From Chaunax sp. Z400 (taxonomy: Eukaryota > Chordata > Actinopteri > Lophiiformes > Chaunacidae), in contig CM075183.1 of the NCBI GenBank assembly GCA_037577475.1, positions 21,447,281-21,511,280 on the forward strand: a DNA stretch of 64,000 bases, in the 5' to 3' direction. The notes beneath the pieces were generated by a model. It was not told the origin of the DNA. It saw only the letters and a program-made list of their open reading frames with translations, and made no database searches. Both the position numbers and the translations under genes were made by a program. Shown here in pieces: positions 33,283-54,530 of the stretch; position 1 is the stretch's first letter, and each line of letters starts with the position of its first letter.

Positions 33283-34240
33283 TTTCAATTCAATTCAATT
33301 CAATTTATTTGTATAGCATCAAATCACAACAAAAGTTATATCAAGACACTTTTCAAAAAGAGCAGGTCTAGACCGACTCTTTATTGAAAAGAGACCCAAC
33401 AATCCTCCATGAGAAGAACATGGAGACAATGGAGAGAAAAAACTGACTTTTAACAGGCAGAAACCTCGAGCAGATCCAAGAATCAAGGTGGGCGGAGCCT
33501 CTGCTTTGACCGGTTGGGGTGAGAGAGATAGAGAGAGAAAGGTTGGGAGATAAAGGGAGAGAGAGAGAGATAAGGAGGATAGGTAGAGGGAGAGAGGGAG
33601 TGAGGGACAGAGACACAGACATGTTCAACTACAATAACAATAACAGCTGTTATAATAGAGAGATTACAGTTTGTAGTATTTATAATAACTACTACAATAA
33701 CAACACTGATAATAATGATAGTATTGATACTGATGATGATAGTAAGAGTAATAATAATAATGATGATGATGATGATGATGATGATGTCAGAGGGTGTCAA
33801 CCATGGTCCCAACAGTAGATTTTTCCACGGTGACCTGCAGGATGAGAAAACACAAAGACTCCGGAAAAGAAGTCAAGTTAGTAACATGAATTAATGAGAC
33901 ATGAGTGTGTAAAGAAGAAGAGAGAGAAACTCAGTGCATCATGGGAAGTCCCCCAGCAGTCTAGGCCTATAGCAGCATAGCTAAAGACTAGCCTAAGCCA
34001 GCCTTAATTCTAAGCTTTATCAAAAAGGAAAGTTCTAAGCCTCCTCTTAAATGTAGAGAGGGTGTCTGCCTCCTGGACCCAGACTGGATGATGGTTCCAC
34101 AGGAGAGGAGCCTGATAACTGAAGGCTCTGGCTCCCGTTCTACTTTTGGAGACTCTAGGGATCACAAGTAACCCTGCATCCAGGGAGCGTAATGTTCTAG
34201 ATGGGTAGTAGGGTACTACGAGCTCCTGAAGGTATGTTGG
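33283..34240 (-). mobile_element. L2/Rex-like LINE 3' end (copy in flank B)
   Basis: The plus strand starts with repeated caatt units and tttatttgtatagc, the usual 3' tail of a teleost LINE read on the minus strand. It also has GA- and GAT-rich simple repeats and the start of the C-terminal coding tail. The fuller version is in C (54531-55800). Here it is cut at about 34240, where it meets a Tx1/L1-like fragment. Confidence 0.65.
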
Positions 34241-34760
34241 TGCCTGGGCAACTAACCTTGGAATTTTATAGTATTGGCTCAGATCTGATACACTTCACCC
34301 CCCCTACAACACCTGCAAATATTGTACATATGTTTTGGTCATGTACATCTCTGCGTAACTACTGGACTGCGATCATCAATACTTTGACGGAGATAACAGA
34401 ACATGTATTGAGCCTAATGTCATGACTGCACTGTTCAGCGTCCCTCAGTCGCCTTTGACTAGGCTCCTGGTGGATCTGATAGCTTTTGTAATATTAGTGG
34501 CTAAAAATCTGATGCTGATGAGATGGAAATCACAAACACTGCCTTCTCACACTGGATGGATAAAAGATGTTTTCAATAACTTACAGCTTGAAAAATCTGA
34601 CAGACATTGAAATGCTCTTCCAACAAATTTAAAAAGATGTTGGGGCCTTTTGTTTTGCACCTATGCAGAGAAAATTACCCTCCCAGTTATCCCAGAATGA
34701 GATCCCATCTTATCTTCTGATCTTATCTATTCAAGCATTAAGTGTTTGTTTTTTTCATTC
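34240..34760 (+). pseudogene. Tx1/L1-like LINE ORF2 C-terminus (copy in flank B)
   Basis: Frames on the plus strand read IVHMFWSCTSLRNYW, then after a break FSVPQSPLTRLLVDLIAF and MRWKSQTLPSHTGWI. This pattern is typical of the end of L1/Tx1-type ORF2. The same insertion remains in C at 57655-57890, with different internal deletions. It is degenerate and inactive. Confidence 0.65.
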
Positions 34761-34984
34761 TGACCTGAAGAGTTAGGTTATTATGTTTACTGTAATATGT
34801 GAAATATGACTAAGCTGACAGTTGGTGTTATGTCTTCCTTGTTGATTATTTCTCTTTTTCTCTACTATAATATGATAACATGACTAAAGCTCTTGCTATC
34901 TCATACTATCTCTTGTATAAGGTGATATGTATCTTTAGCAACATTAACAAAAATCAACCTCTACTTTAGTAAAGAATGTATTTA

Positions 34985-36760
34985 TTATTTGGCGCTGCTC
35001 TTACATGTTATGTTACTGACTTAGAACAATCGTCAGAGGAATATCTGACAGGTAGCTCATAAACAAGATACACAATGATCCCGGTTGAAGTCAAGTTATG
35101 GTTAAAATAATCTTTTTATTGAATGACACACCTAACTTTTGTTCATCTACACAACAAGTTAGTCACCTGGTGGGTGGAACAATGCTTTCTAAAATGAGAG
35201 ATGAGTATTTTGTGGTTCTCATGTACAGTGTATAAACACAGATCACACAACGTTGCCAAATGTTCAAAATGTCATTGTTTCCTTTCAACAATGTTGACTA
35301 ACTACTTTGTGCACATTTCTGCTTGTTTTAAGTGCTATCTCTTGTATAAAATGATGCATCTTTAGCAACATTAACAAAAATCAACCTCTACTTTAGTAAA
35401 GGAAGTATTCATGACGGGTGTCATAATTGTACTGTCTGTAGTTTTCATGATGGACATAGTCTATGTGCTGAAAGGTGGAGGAGAGAACTGGAGACAACTC
35501 CACTCACTGCCAAAATAACTTGACCAATCTCATAGTAGCTTCTTCCCTGTCCTGTACTATGTGTCTGGTTATGTGAAGAACCATATTCTCCCCTTCCTTC
35601 AGACGCTCCATGTTAAGTTCCATGAAAAGAACACCAGCTCTAGGGACCATAGATATTCGGAGCTAGCCTCAAAACATTTGGGGCTGAGGTACAGGTGGGC
35701 GGCAGGAGCAACTGATTGGAAGCAAAGCAATGGCACTGGCACCGCGCTCACAGCTGCTACGCTTCGTCCAGTCAGTTTGGAGTTGGTATAACTCTCAATA
35801 TTGAGCAGAACAAATCAAACTTCTTTCAGCTTTTTGGGGGAATCTGATTTTCTGTTAACTGGTGTGTGTATGTGTTTGAAAGAGGTGAGGGTGTAGTCCC
35901 TTGTCACTGCTGTGTGGATCGATGCCAAACCAAAAACCAGTCATGTTGGAGCTGCTCCTTTAGAAGGTATGTCACTGACTTAGAACAAACGTCAGAGGAA
36001 TATCTGACAGGTAGCTCATAAACAAGATACACAATGATCCCGGTTGAAGTCAAGTTATGGTTCAAATAATCTTTTTATTGAATGACACACCTAACTTTCG
36101 TTTATCTATATAATAGGTTTAATCACCTGATGGGTGGAAAAATGTTTCATAAAATGAGAGATGATTCATGTTGTGTAGTTCTCATGATCGGTGTCTAAAA
36201 ATAGATCACGACGTTGCTAAAAGGTTCAAAATGTCATTGTTTCCTTTCAATAACATTGAAAAATAGATTGTGCACATTTCTGCTTGTTTTAAGTGCTATC
36301 TCTTGTATAAGGTGATGCATCTTTAGCAACATTAACAAAAATCAAAGAAAGTAAAGAAAGTATTTATTATTTGGAGCTGCTCTTAGATGGTGTGCCACTG
36401 ACTTTGAACAAACGTCAGAGGAATATAACTCATATAGCTCATTAACAAGATACACAATGTTCGCAGATGAAGTTGAGTTATGGTGAAAAGAATCTTTTTA
36501 TTGACTCACACAGTAACTTTTGTTCATCTACATAACAAGTTAGTCACTTTGTGGGTGGAACAGTTCTTCATAAAACAAGAGATGACGAGCATTTTGTAGT
36601 TCTTATGTACAGTGTATAAAAATAGATCATGACATTGCCAAAAAGGTTCAAGATGTCATTGTTTCCTTTCACCAACATTGAAAAACTAGTTTGTGGACGT
36701 ATCTGACAGCTTCTTAGGCCACGTAAGTGTTTTAACTGGCTAATGTTTACTGCGTTGCAC
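34985..36760. repeat. Three diverged direct repeats of about 370 bp in flank B
   Basis: The block beginning acttagaacaaacgtcagag, followed by gtagctcataaacaagatac and aatctttttattgaa, recurs near 35020, 35968 and 36394. Copies are in C (about 58133, 59083 and 59828) and a relic is at 110-200. Between the first two lies a 76-codon open frame (35561-35791), identical at the protein level to 58664-58894. I do not recognise it. Confidence 0.65.
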
Positions 36761-36789
36761 TACCTTTAGCAATATTAATAATAATGATT

Positions 36790-36935
36790 GGCTTTCAGTA
36801 GAGCATAAACCTCCACCAAGACAATCTGACACATGTTGTCTTTACGTGACTCATGCCCCACAGAGTTTCATGGAAAATGGTTCAGTGATTTTAGTGTAAT
36901 TGGGCAAATGGACAAAGAATACCCTATCAAACAAT
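36790..36935. mobile_element. Dispersed repeat of the cctccaccaag type
   Basis: A segment reading cataaacctccaccaagaca then gtttcatggaaaatggttca, resembling an interspersed repeat seen again as relics at about 40075-40240 and 63918-64000. Superfamily unknown. Confidence 0.4.
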
Positions 36936-37287
36936 GTTAAAGAAAGTACGCAAACATTCTGCAACACAAGCTGGGAGTCATTAGAACCCTTCACCACCAG
37001 CTGAAAATGTCCCTACAAGGGCAGAGGGAAAAGAAAAGGAGCGCACATTAAAGAACAACACTACACCCAACAGAGAGGAAAAGAAGGACCAACGCAAAAA
37101 CAGTCAACCCACATGTGGCTGGAGTATCTGAAAAATGTAGAAGGTTTTTCTCCAAGCACTACATCCCGGTGCACTTCAAACCCAGTAACACCTGAAGACA
37201 AACACCAGTTCACCCTAACGACAAAACACCCAAACACAAACTCAGTAATGTTGTATAAGCACTCTAATGCAACGAGGAGTGCACGGA

Positions 37288-37510
37288 CCTGTATAAAAGG
37301 GAAACCAAGCAACCACTCCACAAACGCATGGCCCAACACAGGAGAGCCAGCTCTTCAGGCCAGGACTCAGCAGTCCACCTACATCTAAAGGACAAGAGAC
37401 ACTCCATTTAAGACAACAATGTCCACACTCTGGACAGAGAGGAAAGATGGTTTGAGAGAGTAGTAAAGGAAGCCATCTATCAGCACCGAAGCAAATTCCT
37501 TCCTCCGTGA
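37288..37510 (+). pseudogene. Penelope-like element GIY-YIG endonuclease relic
   Basis: One frame reads ETKQPLHKRMAQHRRASSSG, then HLHLKDKRHSFKDNNVH, then REERWFERVVKEAIY, and ends in TGA at 37508-37510. This is the nuclease C-terminus typical of fish Penelope-like elements. The GIY-YIG core is damaged: the expected YIGETK reads YKRETK. The RT half is not adjacent. The element continues upstream into the shared flank, so the end of unit C (60540) cuts it. Confidence 0.75.
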
Positions 37511-37900
37511 CCCCTTTGTTGTGTTCAAACTGGACTGGCCCAAGGTATCACAATGCAGGCAATGTTACGACACAACAGCGAACATCAAAGCTGATTTATT
37601 TCACTCTCTCATCAGTTTAGTGGTCATCTTCTGTGCTTGTTTGTCAAATAAGGGACTTTCTGTTGCTAACGCATCGTTAAGTCCCCCGGGGTAGGTCGCA
37701 AACCTGAACATATTACTACAACGTCACACCTGTTCCGCAATGCTGGGGCACTTCATTCGTACAGACACCTGTTTCAATGCTGCTACTACCTTCCGAGTCG
37801 TCACAGAGGTGGAACAAACTCATACCCCATTACGCCTTCATTGCATTCAGACAGACGTCAGGGCAGAATAAAGGCGCAACACACCCATCTACACTCCTGT
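37511..37900. other. Unclassified spacer
   Basis: No gene or recognisable element between the Penelope relic and the 30-bp minisatellite. Confidence 0.4.
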
Positions 37901-38316
37901 AGGCTCAATATAACAACAACACAAACCTGTAGGCTCAATATAACAACAACACAAACCTGTAGGCTCAATATAACAACAACACAAACCTATAGGCTCAATA
38001 TAACAACAACGCAAACCTATAGGCTCAATATAACAACAACGCAAACCTATAGGCTCAATATAACAACAACACAAACCCGTAAGCTCAATATAACAACAAC
38101 ACAAACCTATAGGCTCAATATAACAACAACACAAACCTATAGGCTCAATATAACAACAACACAAACCCGTAAGCTCAATATAACAACAACACAAACCTAT
38201 AGGCTCAATATAACAACAACACAAACCTATAGGCTCAATATAACAACAACACAAACCTATAGGCTCAATATAACAACAACACAAACCTATAGGCTCAATA
38301 TAACAACAACACAAAC
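37901..38316. repeat. 30-bp minisatellite, 14 copies
   Basis: Fourteen near-identical 30-bp units, each starting aggctcaatataacaacaac; a few differ by acaaacccgtaagctc. Because the period is a multiple of three and stop-free, it opens a repeated 10-residue frame on both strands. I regard these frames as by-products. Confidence 0.95.
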
Positions 38317-38321
38317 TAAGT

Positions 38322-40055
38322 GAGAAGTTGTCGGTAACAGATGCCTGGCGTTTCTTTAATCCAGGTAATAAAGAGTTTACTTGGAGTATAATACAAGATA
38401 TACGCAACATTCCAGAATAGACTTATGGTCAACTTCTACATCTTGCATGCAATATATATCTGAAGTCTCACATTCATATGCTCCTCTATCCGATCATAAA
38501 ATGATTTCAATACACTTAACTGGTTCCAAAGATAGCAATAAGAAACAGAGAGGGTATTGGAACCTAATAGTAACTTGCTTAAGACAAAACCTTTCAAGAC
38601 TCAGTTAAACAAGTAGCACAAGATATTTTTAGTGAAAATCAAATGAATACTATTAAGAAATGGGAATACTTTATATTTAAAACATTAAAAAAAAGCTAAT
38701 GATGCAAAAGAAAAGGAAATTATGGATAATTTAAAAAGTTTTATTAAATAAAGAAGATCGGTCAGAAATTGAGCAAGCAAAACTTATGCAACTCTAGAAC
38801 AAAATAGACAAATTATATGCTGATGCTGCTAAAGGTGCCTTTATACAATCCAGGGCAAGATGGTTAGAAAATGGTGAAAAAAAACTCAAGTTATTTTTTT
38901 GCACTTGAAAAACGTAACCGCAAGAGGATTGAAAATAAATGGCAACCTTAATACCAATCCCAAAGAAATAGAACATGTTGGCTCCTTTTACAAAGAACTA
39001 TATAAATCTAAATTTGAATCAGAATACTGTGACAAATTCTTAAACAAAATCAAAGAATTTATTCCTGTCATTTCGGAACACTTTAAAAAATAATTGTGGC
39101 AAACATATTTTGAACCATGAATTTGCTGAAGCCCTGAAACATATGAAAACCGGTAAATCTCCAGGGATGGACGGTTTATCCACTGAATTCTATTTATTTT
39201 TCTGGAATATTATTGAAACCCCACTTATGAATATGTATAAAGAATGTATTGATAACAAAGAAATGACAACGACAACGAAACAAGGATTAATTACTTTGAT
39301 ACCCAAGCCAAACAAAGATTCTCTCTCTATTGAAAATTGGAGACCAATCACACTTTTAAATGTAGACTATAAATCATTTGCAGCAGTTTTTGCCAGATGC
39401 TTAAAAAAAGACCTTGAAGAAATTATAAATGAAACACAAACAGGCTTCATGATTAACCGACACATTGGTAACAATATTAGATTAATTTTGGACTTGCTTG
39501 ATTATTCAGTGGAATCACAGGCAGTTACTGTATTTCTCGACTTTTATAAAGCATTTGATGCAGGCAAACACTCATTTATTTACATGGTTTTAGAGTTAAT
39601 GGGATTTGGAGAAATTTTTATGTCAATAGTTAAAATGATATATAAGGACATCAATAGGAATTTAATGATCTACCCTTGCATTTCCAAAAGATTTCCTGTC
39701 AATAGATCTGTCCGTCAAGGCTGCCCAATCTCGCCATTCCTATTTCTGATTGCTGTAGAACTCCTCTCACTGAAGGTTCTAAATAGTACTAGTGTAAAAG
39801 GCTTATCCATATTTCAAACGAATAACACAACTAGCTGATGATACGGTTTTATTACTAAAAGATAAACACCAAGTGGAACCTGCAATATAGCTAATTGGAG
39901 AGTCGGGATTACATCTTCATATAGACAAATGTGAAATCTTGAGTCTATATGATACAGATAATGAGACCATATGTAACATTCCAATCAAAAAACTGTCAAA
40001 TATTTAGGAATTGATGTTACGAAAGAGCTAATAACTAGACAACAACTCAATTTTC
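38322..40055 (+). pseudogene. Tx1/L1-like LINE ORF2 remnant (endonuclease end plus RT)
   Basis: The 5' part reads LSVTDAWRFFNP and FTWS, then a frame with RIDLWSTS and PLSDHKM, the end of an AP-type endonuclease. The main open frame 39110-39838 carries RT motifs KSPGMDGLSTEFY, IPKPNKD, ENWRPITLLN, QTGFM, FLDFYKAFD and SVRQGCPISP. The catalytic LADDTVLLL lies just after a frameshift near 39835. Stops and shifts throughout make it inactive. It is 5'-truncated exactly at the minisatellite, and ORF1 is absent. Confidence 0.8.
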
Positions 40056-40074
40056 CCCCTAGACTTATCTTCTA

Positions 40075-40240
40075 GGGGGAATCGATCGATTCTTCCTTGG
40101 GCCACTTCCGACATCTCCTGATACTTTCATCAAAATCCGTCCATTACTTTTTTTTTAATCCTGTTAACAAACCAACAAACAAACAACAAACCGACCAACC
40201 AACGCCGGCAAAAACATAACCTCCTCTCTTGGCGGAGGTA
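40075..40240. mobile_element. Dispersed repeat tail (aaatccgtccatt type)
   Basis: Contains catcaaaatccgtccattac, a poly-T stretch, a (caaac)n-like run and ttggcggaggtaat. It resembles the 3' region of a common fish interspersed repeat. The next 500 bp (40241-40763) have no recognisable feature. Confidence 0.45.
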
Positions 40241-40763
40241 ATTATAGAGTCATAATATTATTGTCTGACTATATTATTGTATATTATAACACATCTTCCT
40301 TATGTTTATGTACTGTTTGAGGCACCTTTCTATAATTCAAATCCCAAATAATGCAAACTCAAACACAAAGATGAAAAAAATAAGGTGTATTGAATTTCAC
40401 TATTTTTAATAAACTTTAACAGGAGAGACCACTGAGGAGTCACAGATGAAGGGAAAGGCAGTGAATACAGAGGGAGAGAGAGAACAAATCATAGGGGATG
40501 GATCATTCACTGCAACATTTAACCTGATTCTCATGCATTACTGCTTGACAGATAATTTACTGGCCACTGACATGATTTTAAAGCTATTGTTATCTGATTT
40601 TCCAATTTCTGATTTCTCCAAATGTCTTCAAATGCAGTCATGGAATTAAAACATTTTTTTCCCCCGAACCCCCCTAGCAAGCTCAGTTTTTGGACCTCGG
40701 TATTTCTAAAATCCTGCATACGGCAATGGATATGATAAAACATTGAACCGGATAATGACCTGA

Positions 40764-41105
40764 TTTTATTGGCCAGGCATTCGTGCAGAGGTGCGCCGCT
40801 GGTGCAAGTCCTGTCCCGAATGTCAGCAGGTTAATCAACTGGCCTTTGCAAGAGCACCTTTGCGCCCGTTACCATTAATGGAGGATCAGTTTGAGCGCAT
40901 TGGTATAGAGCTCATAGGGTCATTTCACCGGAGAGCACGCGGTGCCCCAGCTACCTTCCAATGTGTCATGGATCGGGTACTGAGTACGCTGCGTATGCTG
41001 CTGCCGGATTGGATGACATCATCATCCAAAGTGACATGTGGGTGGACCATGTGCACCTCCCCCGGCCTAAATGGGGCGGTGGTGCAGTGGCCATCCATTC
41101 GGTTT
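40764..41105 (+). pseudogene. Gypsy-type retrotransposon chimera: integrase zinc finger then RT
   Basis: The first half reads FYWPGIRAEVRRWCKSCPEC and RPLPLMEDQFERIGIELIG, the H2C2 zinc-finger and early integrase region. It is followed directly by RGAPATFQCVMDRVLSTLR and, in a shifted frame, LDDIIIQSDMWVDHVHL, which belong to the RT. In an intact element RT precedes integrase, so this is a rearranged joint. Unit C and unit A homology starts inside it, at 41022. Confidence 0.7.
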
Positions 41106-42713
41106 TAGGCTGGACAATCCGCTAGTCATAATTTGCTGAATCCCGCAAACCTATCAGGTGAGAGAGGGTGTAGATGCGGTTCAGGTCAGTGGGGAATATT
41201 AATCATGACAGGTTTGGTGTTGGCTGATTACTCTCTCTGGGAGGGAGGGTGTCTGTGTGAAGACTGGAGTCTGTGACTCTCAGTGTGCTGCCTGAGGTCT
41301 GGGAGAGACTGAAGACTAGAAAGTCTGGAAGCTGAAAGGTTTGTGTTTTGACTTTATGGTCAAAGTTTAAGTTTAATATTAAGTGAAATAAAAACTGTTA
41401 CTGAATGTTATCCTTGGTACCATCACTGAGGAACCCAGACACACAGCAGAGAACATTGGTACAGTAATACTGTGGCTTAAATGTTGTAACAATGAAAAAG
41501 AATAAGTGAATAAAAGTCATAGATTTGATTTTCCCCAAAACCCATTTTATTTTTTTGGTTGTTTTTGATTGATGACAGTAACATAAAAAAAAACAGCACA
41601 ACTCATATAGTGAGGTGTTATAAAGACATTTGTTTTTGCATCAACTGACAGTATTTCAAAGAGTCTCTCTGTAAGCGTTTCATTTTTTATGTAATTTTGT
41701 CAGCCAGTTAAATTTAAGGTGAGAAAAAAACTTTCTGTCTAAAACTCAAAATATTAGAATGTTTGTAACCATTTTTAAAGTTTCCACATTAAAAAACCAT
41801 TTCATGTTTATTTCAGGTTTTTGTCCAAATTTGCAGCTTGTATTACAAAAGCTGTAAATCACTTTGAGGGTGACAGCAGGATCCAGTGTTGTTTAAATTA
41901 GAGGTAAACCGATCAATCAAGCTGATAGGAACATTTTCCATACTATCAGCAGAACTTTGCTCCGACAGTGGCCGATGACTGCGTCGCCTCCATCAGTTAA
42001 CTTCTCAACAGGAATTACTGAATGTAAGGCAAAATAATAGATCAAACTACATCTTGGTCCAAATCGATTAGCTTGTCAATAAAAAGATTTATTCATTAAT
42101 CACTCTGTGATTTTTCAGGAGGTGGGGGTGGAGGAGCTGAAATCGACTGACTAATCTGGAATCAGTTTTTCCCTGCTCCAAATCATCATTATTTTATCGG
42201 CCTTTCAGAGTCGACTATCAGCTGACCTCTGGTTATGGGTACAGTGAGACTATACAGAGAGAGCCTTCAAGAGTTCTGAATGACCTGGAATCTGTATGAA
42301 TCTAATCAATATACAGCACTTTAAAGTTACACTGTGGAGTCCACATGGTTGCCTCGTTCTAAGAAGTGTTTTCATGATGGAACCTGTTCTCCACAAACAC
42401 CCATCTGAATCCCTCCAATATGCACCCAGAATTAATCACTGATAATCATTAGTAACCCTGAATAACATCTGATTATTGTCGTTAGAAAGAGAGATATACT
42501 ATAGAATGAATAACATGTTTAACACCAAGTCTCCCTCAACACACTTCCCTTCACCGTATAGTTCTCAATAATGTTTTTATACTGTTTCATATTTCAGCAA
42601 AAGAAGGTGGAATCATCAGCATACATGTCATCATCTGTGAGTCTTATGGATTGTCAACGAAAAACCTCATTTTGGTCATGAAGCCGAGGAGTTAGCATCC
42701 CGTAGGTGATGTC

Positions 42714-43000
42714 TTTATTGAAAAATTAATGAATTTTTGCTACTTTTACTGTTTGATTCAAATGTTTCTGTATGTGTTATTTTTTCATACAGATTTTGGG
42801 AAAAAACCCACTGAGGGTGACATGTATGCATAAGAATGTTTTCTAGTTGCAGACAATCTGCTGAGATAATCCTTTCAGAGGTCGACGTTCTCAAAGTGAA
42901 GGATTGACACGACCAGGCTCTGGATCTGACCAATCAACGGTCAGGAATCATTCTGAAGATGGACGGCCTGTCAGTCAGTCCGGGTCAGCGTGTTCACAAC
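42714..43000 (-). other. Copy C 3' UTR exon with polyadenylation signal
   Basis: On the minus strand the acceptor precedes 43000 and AATAAA lies at 42719-42714. Arrangement as in A and B. Confidence 0.65.
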
Positions 43001-43654
43001 CTGAGAAGACAACCAGACCAAAGTGTGATTGAGGTCTTTTCTCCAACCTTAAATCCTGACTGAAGCCACCATGTTTGACTCTTTGTGTCTCTTTGTGATG
43101 AGTCTGAAAACTGAGCAGAAAAACCCTCCTTTCCTCCCTGACTCACATTTCAACATTTGATCATCACATATCTCTCATGTCATGGTTCCTTCCTTCATAC
43201 ATTCTTTAATCCTTCCTCAACTGTTCTGAAAGCATGAGCATCACTGAGTTCAGAAGGTTTTCCACCACTAGAGAGCGCCGCCTACCTGCCTACTGCTGAC
43301 CTACCACAGACGCTTGATAAAGAGCAAACTGTTGATCTGTTTGCTCGTCTGATTGTTGCTTTGGAGGATGTACATCTAGTCCTGTCTCTAACTGAAGCCA
43401 CACTGATGCTCTTTTTGCATAATTGTCCTCATACAGCAGTAATAACCACTGATGATGATGATGATGATGATGATGACTTTGTTTCAGAGGTCAACTCGAC
43501 TACAGCAGCTTCTTCAAACACACGACCTCTGCATCAACACAAAGAGGGACAATGACTCTGTGGCTGGACTTGGTGTTTTTTGGTCGACCACACCTTCACC
43601 AGTCTCACCTCATTGGTCAGCTGCTCTGATGTCACCAGTCAGCAGCAGACTTAC

Positions 43655-51971
<8,317 letters not shown>

Positions 51972-52836
51972 GTTTGGCGGAGGCCAATCAGCAGGAGACA
52001 GAGCTGTAAGACACACAGTAGAACATATCTGATTGGACAGAAAGTCACATTCAAAGTTCAACAGTTTTCCTGGTCAATGAAAATGAAGCTCAGCTCTAAA
52101 TATGTCATCTTTGCAATGTTTATAATCATTTGTCCAAAAGCATAAAGAAATGATCACATTCTGTTTCATTAATGTTTTACACGGGTTTTTTAAATCACTC
52201 ATGTATTTAATATTCCTCTCTGTAATTTGAAATTTTTTTAGAAATTTTCCACTCCTCCGTTTCATATTAGTAACCCTGATGAAGGCTCACAGTGGTGAAA
52301 CAATGAATGAATGAATAATCAAATAACACAAAGTCAGCCTCCACTTCTATTAAAAGTCATGCTGGAATGAGAAGAAGCAGTTAGATGCTTAATAGATTTA
52401 TTAAATGTGTCTGCAGCCATTCTGATCATCTGTTAATCACCTTTAGTTGTTTTCATATTATTAAAAATTGAATATATTTGGCATTTGGACCGTCTTCAAA
52501 CTGATAGGACCAAACCAGCTGTTTGAAGACATCACACTGGGCTGCAGGACATCGTCTTAAACAATCTGCCTGTATTTTACTACATTTGTATAGATCGATG
52601 ATCAACTGATGATTTGAAAATGAATGGATCATGAAGATAATCGTTTGTTCAGCTTAACACAGACGTTCTCCTTGGTTCTCTTGGTTCGTTCTCCTTTCTC
52701 TGACCAGCTGTTAGTAGGCTTCTACTGATTGCATATCTTTATAAACCTCTTTTTCCAGATTAACTGTTGGAGCAGTTTGATCAGTTAAGGTGTGCAGAGA
52801 AGAAGAGACAGGTGAGGAGCGTGCAGGTTGTCTTAC

Positions 52837-52964
52837 CCTCTGGAAGATTGAAGGAGGATGATGAAGATGAAGGTCTGAAGAGTCTTCAGCTGGTGGACTG
52901 ATTGGTCTGTTGCTTTCTCCCTGTGTGGAGGATGCTGCTCTCTCTCTCACTCCCTCTATTTATA
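52837..52964 (-). promoter_or_regulatory. Copy C core promoter and 5' UTR exon 1
   Basis: Canonical tataaata (52964-52957) and a noncoding exon ending at the donor after 52837. Nearly identical to B. Confidence 0.65.
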
Positions 52965-54530
52965 TGCTGCTCTAAACAGGAATTTAGGAGGAGTGGAGGG
53001 TGGAGTCAAAAATGGCCATACCTGTTTGGACACAATTTTATTTGTGCACCTTTTCACTCCACCAGTAGGAAACCACAGAGATGAAACACAGCAAAAGAGA
53101 TGAACACAGAAGAACTATTAAAGAATATATGTGGTGTTCAATCATTTTTGTTGGATGTTGGATTACTATGTATTTAGAGCATCTTTCAACACGTACAACA
53201 AACCTCATTCTTCCATTTTATCATGTTTACTTGTTTTCACCTAATGTCAAAGCTCAGTTATGATTTTTATGGAGTTTGTGCTCTCAATGAAATTGTATTG
53301 AATTGTATGAAATTGTGCAATTGTCTCAGGTTGAAATGATATTGAATTACATGACTCTTCTTTTAGTAAAGATTGAAACACATCCCACTGACACAAACAC
53401 CACACAAGAGCAAAAAGTTCCAAATGTGTCAATGTCACTGTGGTACATTTTTATGTAAGGCAACATGAGGACAGGGATTGCATTGGCCTGGAGTCTGCTG
53501 CCATCTTTGATCTGGACACATTTAACTGGTGGCTAAAACATAGGATTCTATAATGACAAAGACCAAACGACTTTACTTAATGTAGATCCATCACCTAATG
53601 ACGACAAGCCTTCTGCTTATTGAGGCCAGTATCAGACTGAGTATTATTTTTACTTATCTGTGATTGCGTGACATGGTGACGTACAAATACCTGATCATTA
53701 TGACCTATAGCTCTTAAACAATGATGAGAATGTTCTTGGCTCAGATTAGCCTCTACTGGGGCTTACACACCCAGTGGAATGAAACACAACAAGAAATAGA
53801 TTGATAGGCTCTTAGACTAGTAATGAATGTAGGATTAGCATCATGATGAACTTAAAGCCCGACAAAGAATGAAGTGAAGGGAGTGGTAGCAGGAAACAGA
53901 TGAGAGAGCAAACAGGGACAAACAAGAAGCCATAATGTCTGTGTTGATCATGTAAAGATACAGACTGAGGATTGTTAGAAGAACAGAGATCCTCAGAAAG
54001 ACGACTCCATCACCATCGTACTGGTGGACAAACGAAGGTTACAGTCGTAATGGATGCACCGCTGTATGATAAGGGTAATCGGGGGTTAAGGCTGTCAATC
54101 TGAAGTTCAAACTTTTGGAGAAATTAAGTGTTGATTTTTTATTTATTTCAATAACCTTCAAATTCATCATTACCTTAACCTTTGGTTACCTTTGTGACCT
54201 ATCAGAAAACTAAGCTAATCAATTAAAATGGAGACAGACAAAAAGTCTTTCTGTTTGGATCATCATGACTTAAAGATGAGAGAGACTTTACTGTCATCCA
54301 TCTGTAGTGTAGTACAGTAAACACACAACAGGACAAAATAATGTCAGCTAACAAAATGCCCAGATGTTTCTGAACATACATATGAGTGAGTGTTTGGTTT
54401 TAGAACTATTATCACTAATGTTAGGATATATTCTTCTATGTTATTGTCTTTTAGGAATTTGAGAGGAATTGACACCTGACAGGTAGCTCATGAATAACTT
54501 GCACAATGTTCCTGATTGAGGACAGGAATT

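Noticed and set aside
37901..38316. CRISPR array
   Set aside because: Units are directly adjacent with no variable spacers, and the sequence is vertebrate; it is a minisatellite.
37841..38410. Open frames of 160 and 173 codons on opposite strands as genes
   Set aside because: They are produced by a 30-bp minisatellite whose period is a multiple of three; no start context, splice sites or homology.
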